Part shown: positions 1-5,704 of the stretch, one piece after another
Position numbering within the stretch: position 1 is the first letter of the stretch
Layout: each line of letters opens with the position of its first letter
NCBI GenBank assembly: GCA_945876155.1
Contig: CAMCMW010000111.1
Coordinates: 1 to 5,846 of the forward strand
DNA: 5,846 nucleotides
Direction of reading: 5' to 3'
Source: an uncultured Ruminococcus sp.
Lineage (GTDB): Bacteria > Bacillota > Clostridia > Oscillospirales > Ruminococcaceae
Made by a program: the position numbers and the translations under genes
The notes under the pieces: generated by a model
The model's database searches: none
Told to the model about the DNA's origin: nothing
The model's input: the letters and a program-made list of their open reading frames with translations, nothing else

Positions 1-38
1 GGGGGCAAAGCCCCCTTGTCGCCCTCCGCAGAGGGCGA
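1..38. repeat. Tandem GC-rich palindromes
   Basis: Two perfect inverted repeats lie side by side. The first is GGGGGC-AAA-GCCCCC at 1-15, a 6-bp stem with a 3-nt loop. The second is TCGCCCTC-CGCA-GAGGGCGA at 19-38, an 8-bp stem with a 4-nt loop. No T-run follows either, so they do not look like ordinary terminators in the plus direction. Paired GC-rich palindromes in AT-rich spacers resemble the dispersed REP-like elements common in gut Clostridia. That identity is inference, because only one copy is visible and the left end may continue outside the window. Confidence 0.6.
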
Positions 39-47
39 AACTCTCTA

Positions 48-134
48 AAGCCGCCGCTCAAAGAAGACAAAACAAGTAAGAATATCAGCCAAAGTATGCT
101 ATGTAAAAAGACACTTATTCACGGCGGCTTTTTT
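48..134 (+). terminator. Terminator-like inverted repeat with long loop and T-run
   Basis: AAGCCGCCG at 48-56 is perfectly complementary to CGGCGGCTT at 122-130, and the right arm runs directly into six T residues (129-134). This is the 3' signature of an intrinsic terminator read rightward, but the loop is 65 nt, far longer than usual. It could be the end of a transcript from the left that folds as one long stem, a small RNA, or a short element bounded by 9-bp terminal inverted repeats. No ORF or recognisable RNA family is visible in the loop. Confidence 0.45.
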
Positions 135-177
135 CATTTAAGAGCAAAGCGATTTAAATGACCCGCCGTAAGGCGGC
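135..177. repeat. Two further small hairpins
   Basis: CATTTAA at 135-141 pairs with TTAAATG at 154-160 around a 12-nt loop. Immediately after it, CCGCC at 163-167 pairs with GGCGG at 172-176 around GTAA, a GNRA-type tetraloop. The second stem is GC-rich and followed only by AAAA, so it is not a plus-strand terminator. Read leftward, it is followed by TCATTTAAATC rather than a clean T-run. The arm at 163-168 is also complementary to 122-127, so it could compete with the long-loop terminator. Confidence 0.45.
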
Positions 178-250
178 AAAAACTAAGGGTATAAATCAAA
201 TAAAATTCCAATGGTGTATAAACGGGCTGTCGAGGGCGCCAGCCCCTACA
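178..250. repeat. Probable dispersed palindromic repeat before the fhs promoter
   Basis: An AT-rich stretch (181-222) leads into a GC-rich block at 223-247. In this block GGGCTG (224-229) pairs with CAGCCC (240-245) around a 10-nt loop, and the block ends in CCCCTACA. Read leftward it begins TGTAGGGGCTGG. GC-rich blocks of the TGTAGGGGC kind are, from memory, typical of dispersed intergenic repeats in Ruminococcaceae-like genomes. The hairpin is seen directly, but the repeat status is inference and needs a genome-wide copy count. No gene is supported anywhere in 1-257. Confidence 0.4.
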
Positions 251-257
251 AAAATGC

Positions 258-286
258 TTGCATTTTATCTCCCATAATGTTATAAT
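258..286 (+). promoter_or_regulatory. Promoter of the fhs operon
   Basis: TTGCAT at 258-263 serves as a partial -35 (3 of 6 consensus bases). A 17-nt spacer separates it from a perfect TATAAT -10 at 281-286. TGT directly precedes the -10 box, giving an extended -10 (TGnTATAAT) that offsets the weak -35. Transcription should begin near 292-294, about 10 nt before the Shine-Dalgarno sequence. This rules out the upstream TTG at 258 as the fhs start, since it lies inside the promoter. Confidence 0.75.
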
Positions 287-303
287 AAAATCAATAAACT
301 GCG

Positions 304-335
304 AAAGGAGTATTATTTCGTCTGTCGAAATAATG
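304..335 (+). promoter_or_regulatory. fhs ribosome binding site followed by hairpin
   Basis: AAAGGAG at 304-310 is a strong Shine-Dalgarno sequence, yet no ATG, GTG or TTG lies at normal distance in the fhs frame. Just after it, ATTATTTCG (312-320) pairs perfectly with CGAAATAAT (326-334) around TCTGT, with a possible extra T-G pair (311/335). If this stem forms, it removes 23 nt and leaves 11 nt between the Shine-Dalgarno and the ATG at 345, a workable distance. The linear distance is 34 nt. The stem also hides the first two bases of the alternative ATG at 333. Spacing rescue by a hairpin between Shine-Dalgarno and start is known from phage T4 genes 25 and 38; its action here is inference. 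Confidence 0.6.
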
Positions 336-344
336 ATTTTTAAT

Positions 345-2015
345 ATGCTGAGTGATATCGAAATTGCGCAGGGCGCAAAAATGAAACCTGTTATTGAAAT
401 CGCTGAAAACATGGGTATCAGCTCTGAGGACGTTGAGCCTTACGGTCACTACAAAGCAAAGCTTTCTGAGGCTTTGTACTCTAAACTTGCTGACAAGCAG
501 GACGGTAAGCTTATACTTGTTACAGCTATCAACCCGACCCCTGCCGGAGAGGGTAAAACAACCGTCAGCGTAGGACTTGCACAGTCCATGCACAAAATCG
601 GCAAAAACGCCGTTTTAGCACTGAGAGAACCTTCTCTCGGTCCTGTTTTCGGAATCAAGGGCGGTGCTGCCGGCGGCGGTTACTCACAGGTGGTGCCTAT
701 GGAGGACATAAACCTGCACTTTACCGGTGATATGCACGCTATTACAGCGGCAAACAATCTGCTTTGTGCGGCTGTGGACAACCATATGCAGCAGGGCAAT
801 GAACTGGGTATCGACCAGAGAAGAATACTCTTCAAAAGATGCCTTGACATGAATGACCGTGCGCTGAGAAATATCGTTATCGGCATGGGCGGAAAAATCA
901 ACGGCGTTCCCCGTGAGGACGGTTTCCAGATAACAGTTGCGTCTGAAATCATTGCTATTCTCTGACTTGCCTCAGACCTTGATGACCTGAAAAAGAGAAT
1001 CGGAAATATCCTTGTTGGATACAAGTATTCCGGCGAACCTCTCTATGCAAGAGAACTGGGTGTTCAGGGTGCTATGACTGCACTCCTCAAGGACGCTTTA
1101 AAGCCTAACCTTGTCCAGACTCTTGAAAACACTCCTGCCCTTATCCACGGCGGTCCTTTTGCAAATATCGCTCACGGCTGCAACTCACTCAGAGCAACAA
1201 AGCTTGCCCTTAAACTGGGTGACTACTGCATTACTGAGGCTGGTTTCGGTTCAGACCTGGGCGCTGAAAAGTTCTTTGACATCAAGTGCCGCTTCGGCGG
1301 TCTGAAACCGGACTGCGTTGTACTGGTTGCAACAATCAGAGCGCTTAAATATAACGGCGGTGTGGCTAAGGCTGATTTGCAGACTGAAAATACCCAGGCA
1401 CTGGAAAAGGGTATCGTAAATCTCGGCGTACACATTGAAAATATGAAGAAATTCGGTGTACCGGTTGTTGTGGCTATAAACCGTTTTCACACAGACACTG
1501 ACGCTGAAGTAAAAATCGTTGAGGACTTCTGCGCAAAAATGGGCGTTGAAGTTTCCATGACCGAAATATTCGCCAAAGGCGGAGAGGGCGGTAAAGACCT
1601 TGCTCAGAAGGTTGTTTCCACAATCGAAAACAAGCCGTCCAATTTTGCACCGCTTTATGACGAAAAGCTTTCTATCAAGGAAAAGCTTGATATAATTGCC
1701 CGTGAAATTTACCGTGCTGACGGCGTTATTTACACATCTGCCGCTGAAAAAGCTCTTGCTGAAATCGTATCACTGGGATATGACAACATTCCTGTATGCG
1801 TTGCAAAGACACAGTATTCACTGTCAGATGACCCGGCTAAGCTGGGTAAACCAGAGGGATTCAAAATAACTGTACGTGACCTGAAACTTTCAGCCGGAGC
1901 AGGATTTGTTGTTGCACTGACCGGAAATATCATGACAATGCCTGGTCTGCCTAAGAAACCGGCTGCGCTGAATATCGACTGTGACAACAACGGAAATATC
2001 ACAGGTCTGTTCTGA
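345..2015 (+). CDS. fhs: Formate--tetrahydrofolate ligase, interrupted by one in-frame TGA
   Basis: This cytosolic enzyme (10-formyltetrahydrofolate synthetase) joins formate to tetrahydrofolate using ATP, supplying one-carbon units for purines and formyl-Met and forming a step of the methyl branch of acetogenesis. Read from ATG 345 the frame has 556 sense positions plus stop, the usual family length. Visible motifs are the N-terminal DIEIAQ-AKMKP signature, the P-loop TPAGEGKTT at residues 65-73, the first family signature [11 protein letters not shown] at 103-113, [14 protein letters not shown] near 268-281, the second signature [12 protein letters not shown] at 328-339, and the C-terminal [12 protein letters not shown] with a final GLF. 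Codon 207 (963-965) is TGA where Cys is expected. The frame is unchanged on both sides and every downstream motif is intact. If TGA stops translation, a 206-residue N-terminal piece results and the enzyme is dead; the next ATG in frame is 1074, with only a weak AGGGTG two bases before it. ATG 333 is an alternative start adding four residues. It is the first gene of an operon whose next start lies one base past its stop. Confidence 0.93.
963..965 (+). other. In-frame TGA codon at a Cys position of fhs
   Basis: The codons before it read Glu-Ile-Ile-Ala-Ile-Leu and those after it Leu-Ala-Ser-Asp-Leu, matching the family's EIMAILCLASDL-type motif with TGA in place of Cys. TGC to TGA is one base change, and nearby fhs Cys codons are mostly TGC or TGT. 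The next base is C, and UGA-C is known as a weak termination context in E. coli. Downstream, TCAG (972-975 with its pairing partner at 987-990) can form only a 4-bp stem with an 11-nt loop, a poor candidate for a bacterial SECIS element. fhs, the following membrane-protein gene, tsaE and tsaB all end in TGA, so the code is not globally changed. Confidence 0.9.
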
Positions 2016-2016
2016 T

Positions 2017-2577
2017 ATGGACGAAAATACCGGTTTGCCGGAAAGCACTGTTTCGGGTGCTGAAACGGAAAGTGAAAACAGCGGACGAAAATTTACAATT
2101 GCGGTTATCGTTATTGTGTCCGCTGTTATGCTTTATCTTGTGTACCACCTGTTTTCGTTTATATTTAACGGCTATGATACGGAAGTGAAAAGAGAGTTTT
2201 CGCAGTACGAGGAAAGCGTTATTCTTTCTGAAATTCAGGCTGTACTGCCGGAAAATTCTGTAATAGATAAGGCAAAATATACTGGCGGTAAAGCTCCTGT
2301 TCTGATGGTCTGGGTTGAGGGCATTGACGACGGCATGGATTTTATGGAGAATTACACCTGTTTTGACTCCATGGACTACAAAACTGTTTCAATTGCGCTG
2401 AGTCAGACCCAGTCGGCAGCGGCAAGATATTACACTGTTAAAAAGAACGGTGACGAAAAGCCGGCGGAATGTTATCTTTACAAGTCGGAGGAAAATGACA
2501 GCTGGACTGCGTACTTTATTGAAAATGACGTTACTGACAGCAGTATAAAGGAAATATTTTTTGAGGAAGATGAATGA
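2017..2577 (+). CDS. Hypothetical single-span membrane protein
   Basis: I do not recognise this 186-residue protein. Residues 1-23 are acidic and Ser/Thr-rich, Arg24-Lys25 follow, and residues 26-50 form one strongly hydrophobic helix rich in Ile, Val, Phe and Tyr. The remaining residues, about 51-186, are soluble, mixed alpha/beta-looking and acidic, ending in EEDE. No signal peptidase motif is evident, so it is likely an anchored protein with a short cytoplasmic N-terminus and an external C-terminal domain; that topology is inferred from the basic pair before the helix. ATG 2017 begins one base after the fhs stop (TGA-T-ATG), with only a weak AGG 11-12 nt upstream, which suggests translational coupling to fhs. 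A GTG at 1981 would overlap fhs by 35 nt and is less likely. Its stop overlaps the tsaE start as ATGA. Its place between fhs and tsaE does not indicate a function. Confidence 0.8.
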   Translation: MDENTGLPESTVSGAETESENSGRKFTIAVIVIVSAVMLYLVYHLFSFIFNGYDTEVKREFSQYEESVILSEIQAVLPENSVIDKAKYTGGKAPVLMVWVEGIDDGMDFMENYTCFDSMDYKTVSIALSQTQSAAARYYTVKKNGDEKPAECYLYKSEENDSWTAYFIENDVTDSSIKEIFFEEDE

Positions 2578-3014
2578 TGAGGGTAGTAACCGGAAGTCCG
2601 GAAGAAACAATTGCATTTGCGGAGAAAATTGGCTCGATGCTGAAAAAAGGCGATATCATTGCATATAAGGGCGGACTGGGTGCCGGAAAAACCACCTTTA
2701 CAAGGGGACTTGCAGCTGGTCTTGGACTGAAAGACGAGGTGACTTCGCCGACCTTTGCCATTGTAAACGAGTATCACGGCAAAATAAACCTTTATCATTT
2801 TGATATGTACAGGATAATGGACTCCGGCGAGCTTGAGGCGACTGGTTTTTACGATTATCCACAGGAAGAAAGCGTTTTTGCTGTTGAGTGGTCGGAAAAC
2901 ATTGAGGATATCCTGCCGCCGGAAACCATTTACATTACAATTGAACGCATTGACGATGAAACCCGTGAAATAACTGTTGAGGGAGATGAAAGATTTGCTG
3001 ACACTGGGAATTGA
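2574..3014 (+). CDS. tsaE: tRNA t6A37 biosynthesis ATPase TsaE
   Basis: TsaE (YjeE family) is the small cytosolic ATPase that works with TsaB and TsaD to transfer the threonylcarbamoyl group to A37 of ANN-reading tRNAs; it is generally essential in bacteria. The 146-residue length is normal. Visible motifs are Walker A GGLGAGKT at residues 33-40, SPTF at 58-61 (switch-like region), the HFDMYR motif at 75-80, and VEWSE around 104-108 with the conserved Glu-Trp pair. The start ATG 2574 shares ATGA with the stop of the preceding gene, and GAGGA at 2563-2567 sits 6 nt upstream. The second ATG at 2577 is equally possible (9-nt spacing). tsaB begins inside its 3' end, as often seen for this pair. 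The substrate-side partners tsaC and tsaD are not in the window. Confidence 0.95.
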   Translation: MMRVVTGSPEETIAFAEKIGSMLKKGDIIAYKGGLGAGKTTFTRGLAAGLGLKDEVTSPTFAIVNEYHGKINLYHFDMYRIMDSGELEATGFYDYPQEESVFAVEWSENIEDILPPETIYITIERIDDETREITVEGDERFADTGN

Positions 3015-3675
3015 AACCTCCGGTAAAACTGCGTCTGCCGCCGTTATGGAGGACGGCGTTATGCTGGGGCAGACTTCTGTCCTGACCGCTAAAACTCATT
3101 CGCAGGTCATTCTGCCTATGGTCAAAAAGCTGATTGCAGACTGCGAAAGGGACATAAAGGACGTGGGACAAATTGCTGTGGGGGCTGGTCCGGGTTCGTA
3201 TACCGGAATCAGAATCGGTGTTGCGGCGGTAAAGGCTATGGCGTTTTCGCTGGGTATTCAGTGCTGCGGAATCTCAACCCTGGAGGGACTGGCTTATAAT
3301 TTCCCCGCTGACGGTATCGTGTGTCCGGTCATGAAAGCAAGGCAGAACCTTGTCTATGCGGCGGTGTTCCGTTTCTGCAATGGCGTGGCTGAAAGGCTTG
3401 CTGAGGATATGATTATTGAGAGTGAAAAACTTGACAATATACTCAGAGGATATAATGAAAAAATAATACTGACGGGAGATAGTACGGAGAGTTTTGCCAG
3501 TGAATTTGCAAATCCGCTTTACGGACTTTCACCGGTACACCTCAGAAATCAGAATGCTGCCGGAATATGCCTTGCGGCGGAAAATCACGAGTTTTATTCT
3601 CCGGAAAAACTGGAGGCAAGCTACTTGCAGCTGGTGAAAGCTGAAAAAGATTTAATTAAATCACAATCATGTTGA
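2986..3675 (+). CDS. tsaB: tRNA t6A37 biosynthesis protein TsaB
   Basis: TsaB (YeaZ) is the non-catalytic ASKHA-fold partner that dimerises with TsaD and recruits TsaE in the t6A complex. From ATG 2986 the protein is 229 residues, a typical length. Visible signatures are LGIETSGKTAS at 7-17 (first phosphate-like strand-turn), THSQVILPM at 37-45, the hallmark GPGSYTGIRIG at 68-78, STLEGLA near residue 100, MKARQNLVYAAVF in the middle, and a C-terminal YLQLVKAEKDL. The start is ambiguous. GAGGGAG (2979-2985) directly abuts ATG 2986, leaving about 3 nt from its GAGG core. TTG at 2995 lies 9 nt from the same site and gives MLTLGIETS, which aligns better with the common MKILAIDTS beginning. The gene overlaps tsaE by 20-29 nt. 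The usual neighbours rimI and tsaD do not follow; a new promoter and rpiB do. Confidence 0.94.
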   Translation: MKDLLTLGIETSGKTASAAVMEDGVMLGQTSVLTAKTHSQVILPMVKKLIADCERDIKDVGQIAVGAGPGSYTGIRIGVAAVKAMAFSLGIQCCGISTLEGLAYNFPADGIVCPVMKARQNLVYAAVFRFCNGVAERLAEDMIIESEKLDNILRGYNEKIILTGDSTESFASEFANPLYGLSPVHLRNQNAAGICLAAENHEFYSPEKLEASYLQLVKAEKDLIKSQSC

Positions 3676-3700
3676 TTTTGACGGTTTTGTATGATATAAT
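3672..3700 (+). promoter_or_regulatory. Promoter of rpiB-upp
   Basis: TTGATT at 3672-3677 (4 of 6 consensus bases), a 17-nt spacer and a perfect TATAAT at 3695-3700 form a strong sigma-A-type promoter, with TGA just before the -10 giving an extended -10. The -35 box overlaps the tsaB stop codon (3673-3675). Initiation is expected near 3706-3708. A rival pairing of TTGACG (3678-3683) with TATATT (3700-3705, 16-nt spacer) is also possible and would shift the start by about 5 nt. No terminator separates tsaB from rpiB, so readthrough from the fhs operon is likely too. Confidence 0.8.
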
Positions 3701-3712
3701 ATATTTATAAGT

Positions 3713-3736
3713 TGGCGTATTCGTGCAGAATGCCCA
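3713..3736 (+). promoter_or_regulatory. Hairpin in the rpiB leader
   Basis: Just downstream of the predicted transcript start, 3713-3722 can pair with 3728-3736 around the loop GTGCA. The stem has nine pairs including one G-T wobble and has one bulged C at 3716. It lies at the very 5' end of the leader, well clear of the ribosome binding site, and has no T-run after it. A stem here could protect the mRNA 5' end, or it may be chance. No known riboswitch class is recognised. Confidence 0.4.
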
Positions 3737-3763
3737 CAAAATAATTTTAAAATGGTGATAGAA

Positions 3764-4210
3764 ATGATAGCAATAGGCAGTGACCACGCCGGTTACAATT
3801 TAAAGACTGAAATAATTGAACAGCTTAAAGCGAAAAATATGGTTATACTTGACGTCGGCTGCAACGGTGAATCCTGTGATTATCCGGATATTGCGGCTGA
3901 GGTGGCAAAAAACGTCGCAGAGGGAAAGTGTGAAAAGGGTATTCTTATCTGCGGTACAGGAGTTGGAATGTCAATTGCCGCAAACAAGGTAAACGGAATC
4001 AGGGCGGCGCTTTGCGCTGATTACTTTACCGCAAAGTACACAAGAATGCACAACGACTCAAACATTCTCTGCATGGGCGCAAGAACTATCGGTCCGGGAA
4101 CGGCGGCAGAGATAGTTGACGTTTTTCTCGATACAGAATTTGAGGGCGGACGCCACCAGAGAAGAATTGACAAAATCAAAGACATTGAAAACAGTAATAA
4201 AAAGGAGTAA
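3764..4210 (+). CDS. rpiB: Ribose-5-phosphate isomerase B
   Basis: RpiB interconverts ribulose 5-phosphate and ribose 5-phosphate in the cytosolic pentose phosphate pathway. The RpiB/LacAB fold is clear across the 148-residue product: IGSDHAG at residues 4-10 (Asp7 and His8 contact the substrate), CDYPD at 38-42, the anion-hole loop ICGTGVGMS at 62-70 with the expected catalytic base Cys63, HNDSN at 96-100 with the ring-opening His96, GAR at 105-107, and the phosphate-binding [11 protein letters not shown] at 128-138. Related sugar-phosphate isomerases (LacA/LacB) share the fold, but the Cys-plus-His pair and overall match favour RpiB. ATG 3764 is chosen because GGTGA (3754-3758) lies 5 nt before it and the protein then begins [10 protein letters not shown], as usual. 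ATG 3752 would add MVIE and has no ribosome binding site. upp follows after 5 nt. Confidence 0.95.
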   Translation: MIAIGSDHAGYNLKTEIIEQLKAKNMVILDVGCNGESCDYPDIAAEVAKNVAEGKCEKGILICGTGVGMSIAANKVNGIRAALCADYFTAKYTRMHNDSNILCMGARTIGPGTAAEIVDVFLDTEFEGGRHQRRIDKIKDIENSNKKE

Positions 4211-4215
4211 TAATT

Positions 4216-4845
4216 ATGGCAGGATTACATTTAATAGACCATCCGCTTATTCAGCACAAAATTTCACTTATGAGAGACAAAAACACAGGTGCAAAGGAAT
4301 TCAGAGAACTGGTTTCCGAAACAGCCATGCTCATCTGCTACGAGGCTACGAGAGATCTGCCGCTGAAAGAGGTTGAAATCGCAACTCCTCTTGCGGTTGC
4401 AAAGACAAAGATAATTTCCGGAAGAAAGCTTGCGTTTGTGCCTATTCTCCGTGCCGGACTGGGCATGATAGACGGTGTTACAAACATGGTTCCGGCTGCG
4501 AAAATCGGTCATATCGGAATGTTCAGAGATGACGAAAACTGCAATGTTACAAAGTATTACTGCAAGCTGCCGGACGACGTTGCCGAGAGAGATGTAATTG
4601 TTGTTGACCCTATGCTTGCCACAGGAAATACAGCCGTTGACGCTATTTCCGAAATCAAGGCGGCAGGAGTGAAGAACGTCAAGTTCATGTGCATTATTGC
4701 GTCACCCCAGGGTATTGAGCGTTTACAGTCGGCTCACCCCGATGTGGATATTTACTGCGGCGCAAAGGACGAGGGGCTTGACGAAAACAACTATATTGTT
4801 CCGGGACTTGGTGACGCCGGAGACAGAATTTTTGGTACTAAGTAA
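4216..4845 (+). CDS. upp: Uracil phosphoribosyltransferase
   Basis: Upp makes UMP from uracil and PRPP in the cytosolic pyrimidine salvage pathway. The 209-residue length is exactly that of typical bacterial enzymes. Diagnostic features are PILRAGLGM at residues 76-84, the PRPP-binding loop [12 protein letters not shown] at 129-140, and the C-terminal uracil-binding segment [17 protein letters not shown] at 193-209. The start is well supported: AAAGGAG (4201-4207) lies 8 nt upstream of ATG 4216 and overlaps the last codons of rpiB. Pairing with rpiB in one transcript makes metabolic sense, since ribose 5-phosphate is the precursor of PRPP. No attenuator or PyrR-like site is visible in the 5-nt gap. 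It ends at a strong hairpin terminator. Confidence 0.97.
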   Translation: MAGLHLIDHPLIQHKISLMRDKNTGAKEFRELVSETAMLICYEATRDLPLKEVEIATPLAVAKTKIISGRKLAFVPILRAGLGMIDGVTNMVPAAKIGHIGMFRDDENCNVTKYYCKLPDDVAERDVIVVDPMLATGNTAVDAISEIKAAGVKNVKFMCIIASPQGIERLQSAHPDVDIYCGAKDEGLDENNYIVPGLGDAGDRIFGTK

Positions 4846-4849
4846 AATT

Positions 4850-4887
4850 ATCGCCTGCTGATTGGGGTCAGCAGGCGATTTTCATTT
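4850..4887. terminator. Bidirectional intrinsic terminator
   Basis: A perfect 12-bp stem (4850-4861 with 4868-4879, core CGCCTGCTGA) closes a TTGGGG loop. On the plus strand it starts 4 nt after the upp stop and is followed by TTTTCATTTTTT. On the minus strand it begins 2 nt beyond the stop of the leftward gene and is followed by AATTTTACT, a weaker U-tract. It therefore most likely ends both convergent transcripts, with better efficiency rightward. Confidence 0.9.
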
Positions 4888-5667
4888 TTTCTTTGAGGAC
4901 TTTTCTTTTATCTTGATTTTCAGTTCGGTCAGTGCGTTGTTGAATTTAGTTGACCTTGCACGGGGGTGCGCATTGATAAGGTCCTTTTTAAGAAAATTCA
5001 GACGTTCGGAAACACTGATGCGCTCAGACTGGAGCTGCTGGATTTTCTGCTTGATACTCTCAATGTGCGGATTTTCTTCGGCATTTTCTTTGAGCTTTGC
5101 ATTAAGCTGTGTGATTTCCTCACGAATTTCGGTCATACGTTTCAGAATGTTGTTGACATCAATTGCGGACTTGGCAGAAATGATAAGGTCAGCAGCGAAA
5201 ATAACCAGGAAAACAATATCAATAACGGTTATCAGCGTTGAGTCCAGCTTGAAAGCAAGCGGTTCAATGTGGATATGCACCTTGTAATTCACAAGCAGGG
5301 TCATAAATCCCCACATAAGAGTAGCCTCAGCACAGATTCTGCCGGAAATATTGTAGCAGCAGTCACTGTAATCCCAGTAGCGTGTCTTGAAGAGCAGTTC
5401 CATCAGCCAGCCGGTGACATACTCCATAAGCGTTGCCGCAAGAGCGCCGCAGACGAACATTTTGACCGGGTCGTGCATGAAAGGCTTGCCGGCAAGTATC
5501 ATTATAACTGCGCCAAACCCATAAATCGGCAGAAATGGACTTCGCAGAAATCCTCGGTTTACAAAGTGCTTTTCCTGGAGTGAAACTAAAGCAGTTTCAA
5601 AGCACCAGCCGAAAAAGCAATAGATAAAGAAAAAGAATGTCCACTGAAAAAAGCTGTAATCAGGCAT
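4882..5667 (-). CDS. CmpB-like (PF06541) membrane protein with coiled-coil tail
   Basis: This 261-residue protein matches the 'putative ABC-transporter type IV' (CmpB-like, PF06541) family, widespread in Clostridia and of unproven function. It has several hydrophobic segments at roughly residues 9-30, 44-59, 70-91, 113-128 and 144-164. Family hallmarks are FGWCFE at 19-24, NRGFLRSPFLPIYGFG at 37-52, MEYVTGWLMELLF at 81-93, WDYSD at 98-102 and NISGRIC at 106-112. Residues about 170-235 are charged and heptad-like (coiled coil), followed by HPRARST and a very basic Lys-rich end, probably cytoplasmic. ATG at 5667 is supported by AAGGG/GGTGG (5682-5675) 7-10 nt upstream. It is a single-gene unit, convergent with upp, with its own promoter. 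The ABC-transporter label is a family name only; no ATPase partner is present here. Confidence 0.88.
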   Translation of the reverse strand: MPDYSFFQWTFFFFIYCFFGWCFETALVSLQEKHFVNRGFLRSPFLPIYGFGAVIMILAGKPFMHDPVKMFVCGALAATLMEYVTGWLMELLFKTRYWDYSDCCYNISGRICAEATLMWGFMTLLVNYKVHIHIEPLAFKLDSTLITVIDIVFLVIFAADLIISAKSAIDVNNILKRMTEIREEITQLNAKLKENAEENPHIESIKQKIQQLQSERISVSERLNFLKKDLINAHPRARSTKFNNALTELKIKIKEKSSKKK

Positions 5668-5704
5668 TATAAGACCACCCTTTTATTGAAATATTATAAG
5701 TAAG

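Noticed and set aside
258..344. TTG at 258 or ATG at 333 as the true start of fhs
   Set aside because: TTG 258 is part of the -35 box, upstream of the transcript start. ATG 333 has its first bases in a stable stem and adds residues not typical of the family; 345 gives the standard N-terminus, though 333 is not fully excluded.
287..344. THF riboswitch upstream of fhs
   Set aside because: The leader between transcript start and ATG is only about 50 nt and is one simple hairpin, too small for a known folate-sensing riboswitch.
963..965. TGA read as Trp throughout the genome (Mycoplasma-type code)
   Set aside because: TGA is the terminal stop of fhs, the following membrane-protein gene, tsaE, tsaB and the leftward gene, and Trp is encoded by TGG in the window.
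134..1024. Minus-strand open frames opposite fhs
   Set aside because: They lie antisense to strongly conserved coding sequence and show no recognisable motifs or ribosome binding sites.
1074..2015. A separate gene starting at ATG 1074
   Set aside because: It is the same frame as the upstream part and encodes the C-terminal two-thirds of fhs; 966-1073 is also homologous coding sequence, and there is no good ribosome binding site.
4862..5583. Plus-strand open frames opposite the leftward membrane gene
   Set aside because: Their hydrophobic runs mirror the opposite strand; the minus strand has promoter, ribosome binding site and family motifs, and one frame begins inside the terminator.
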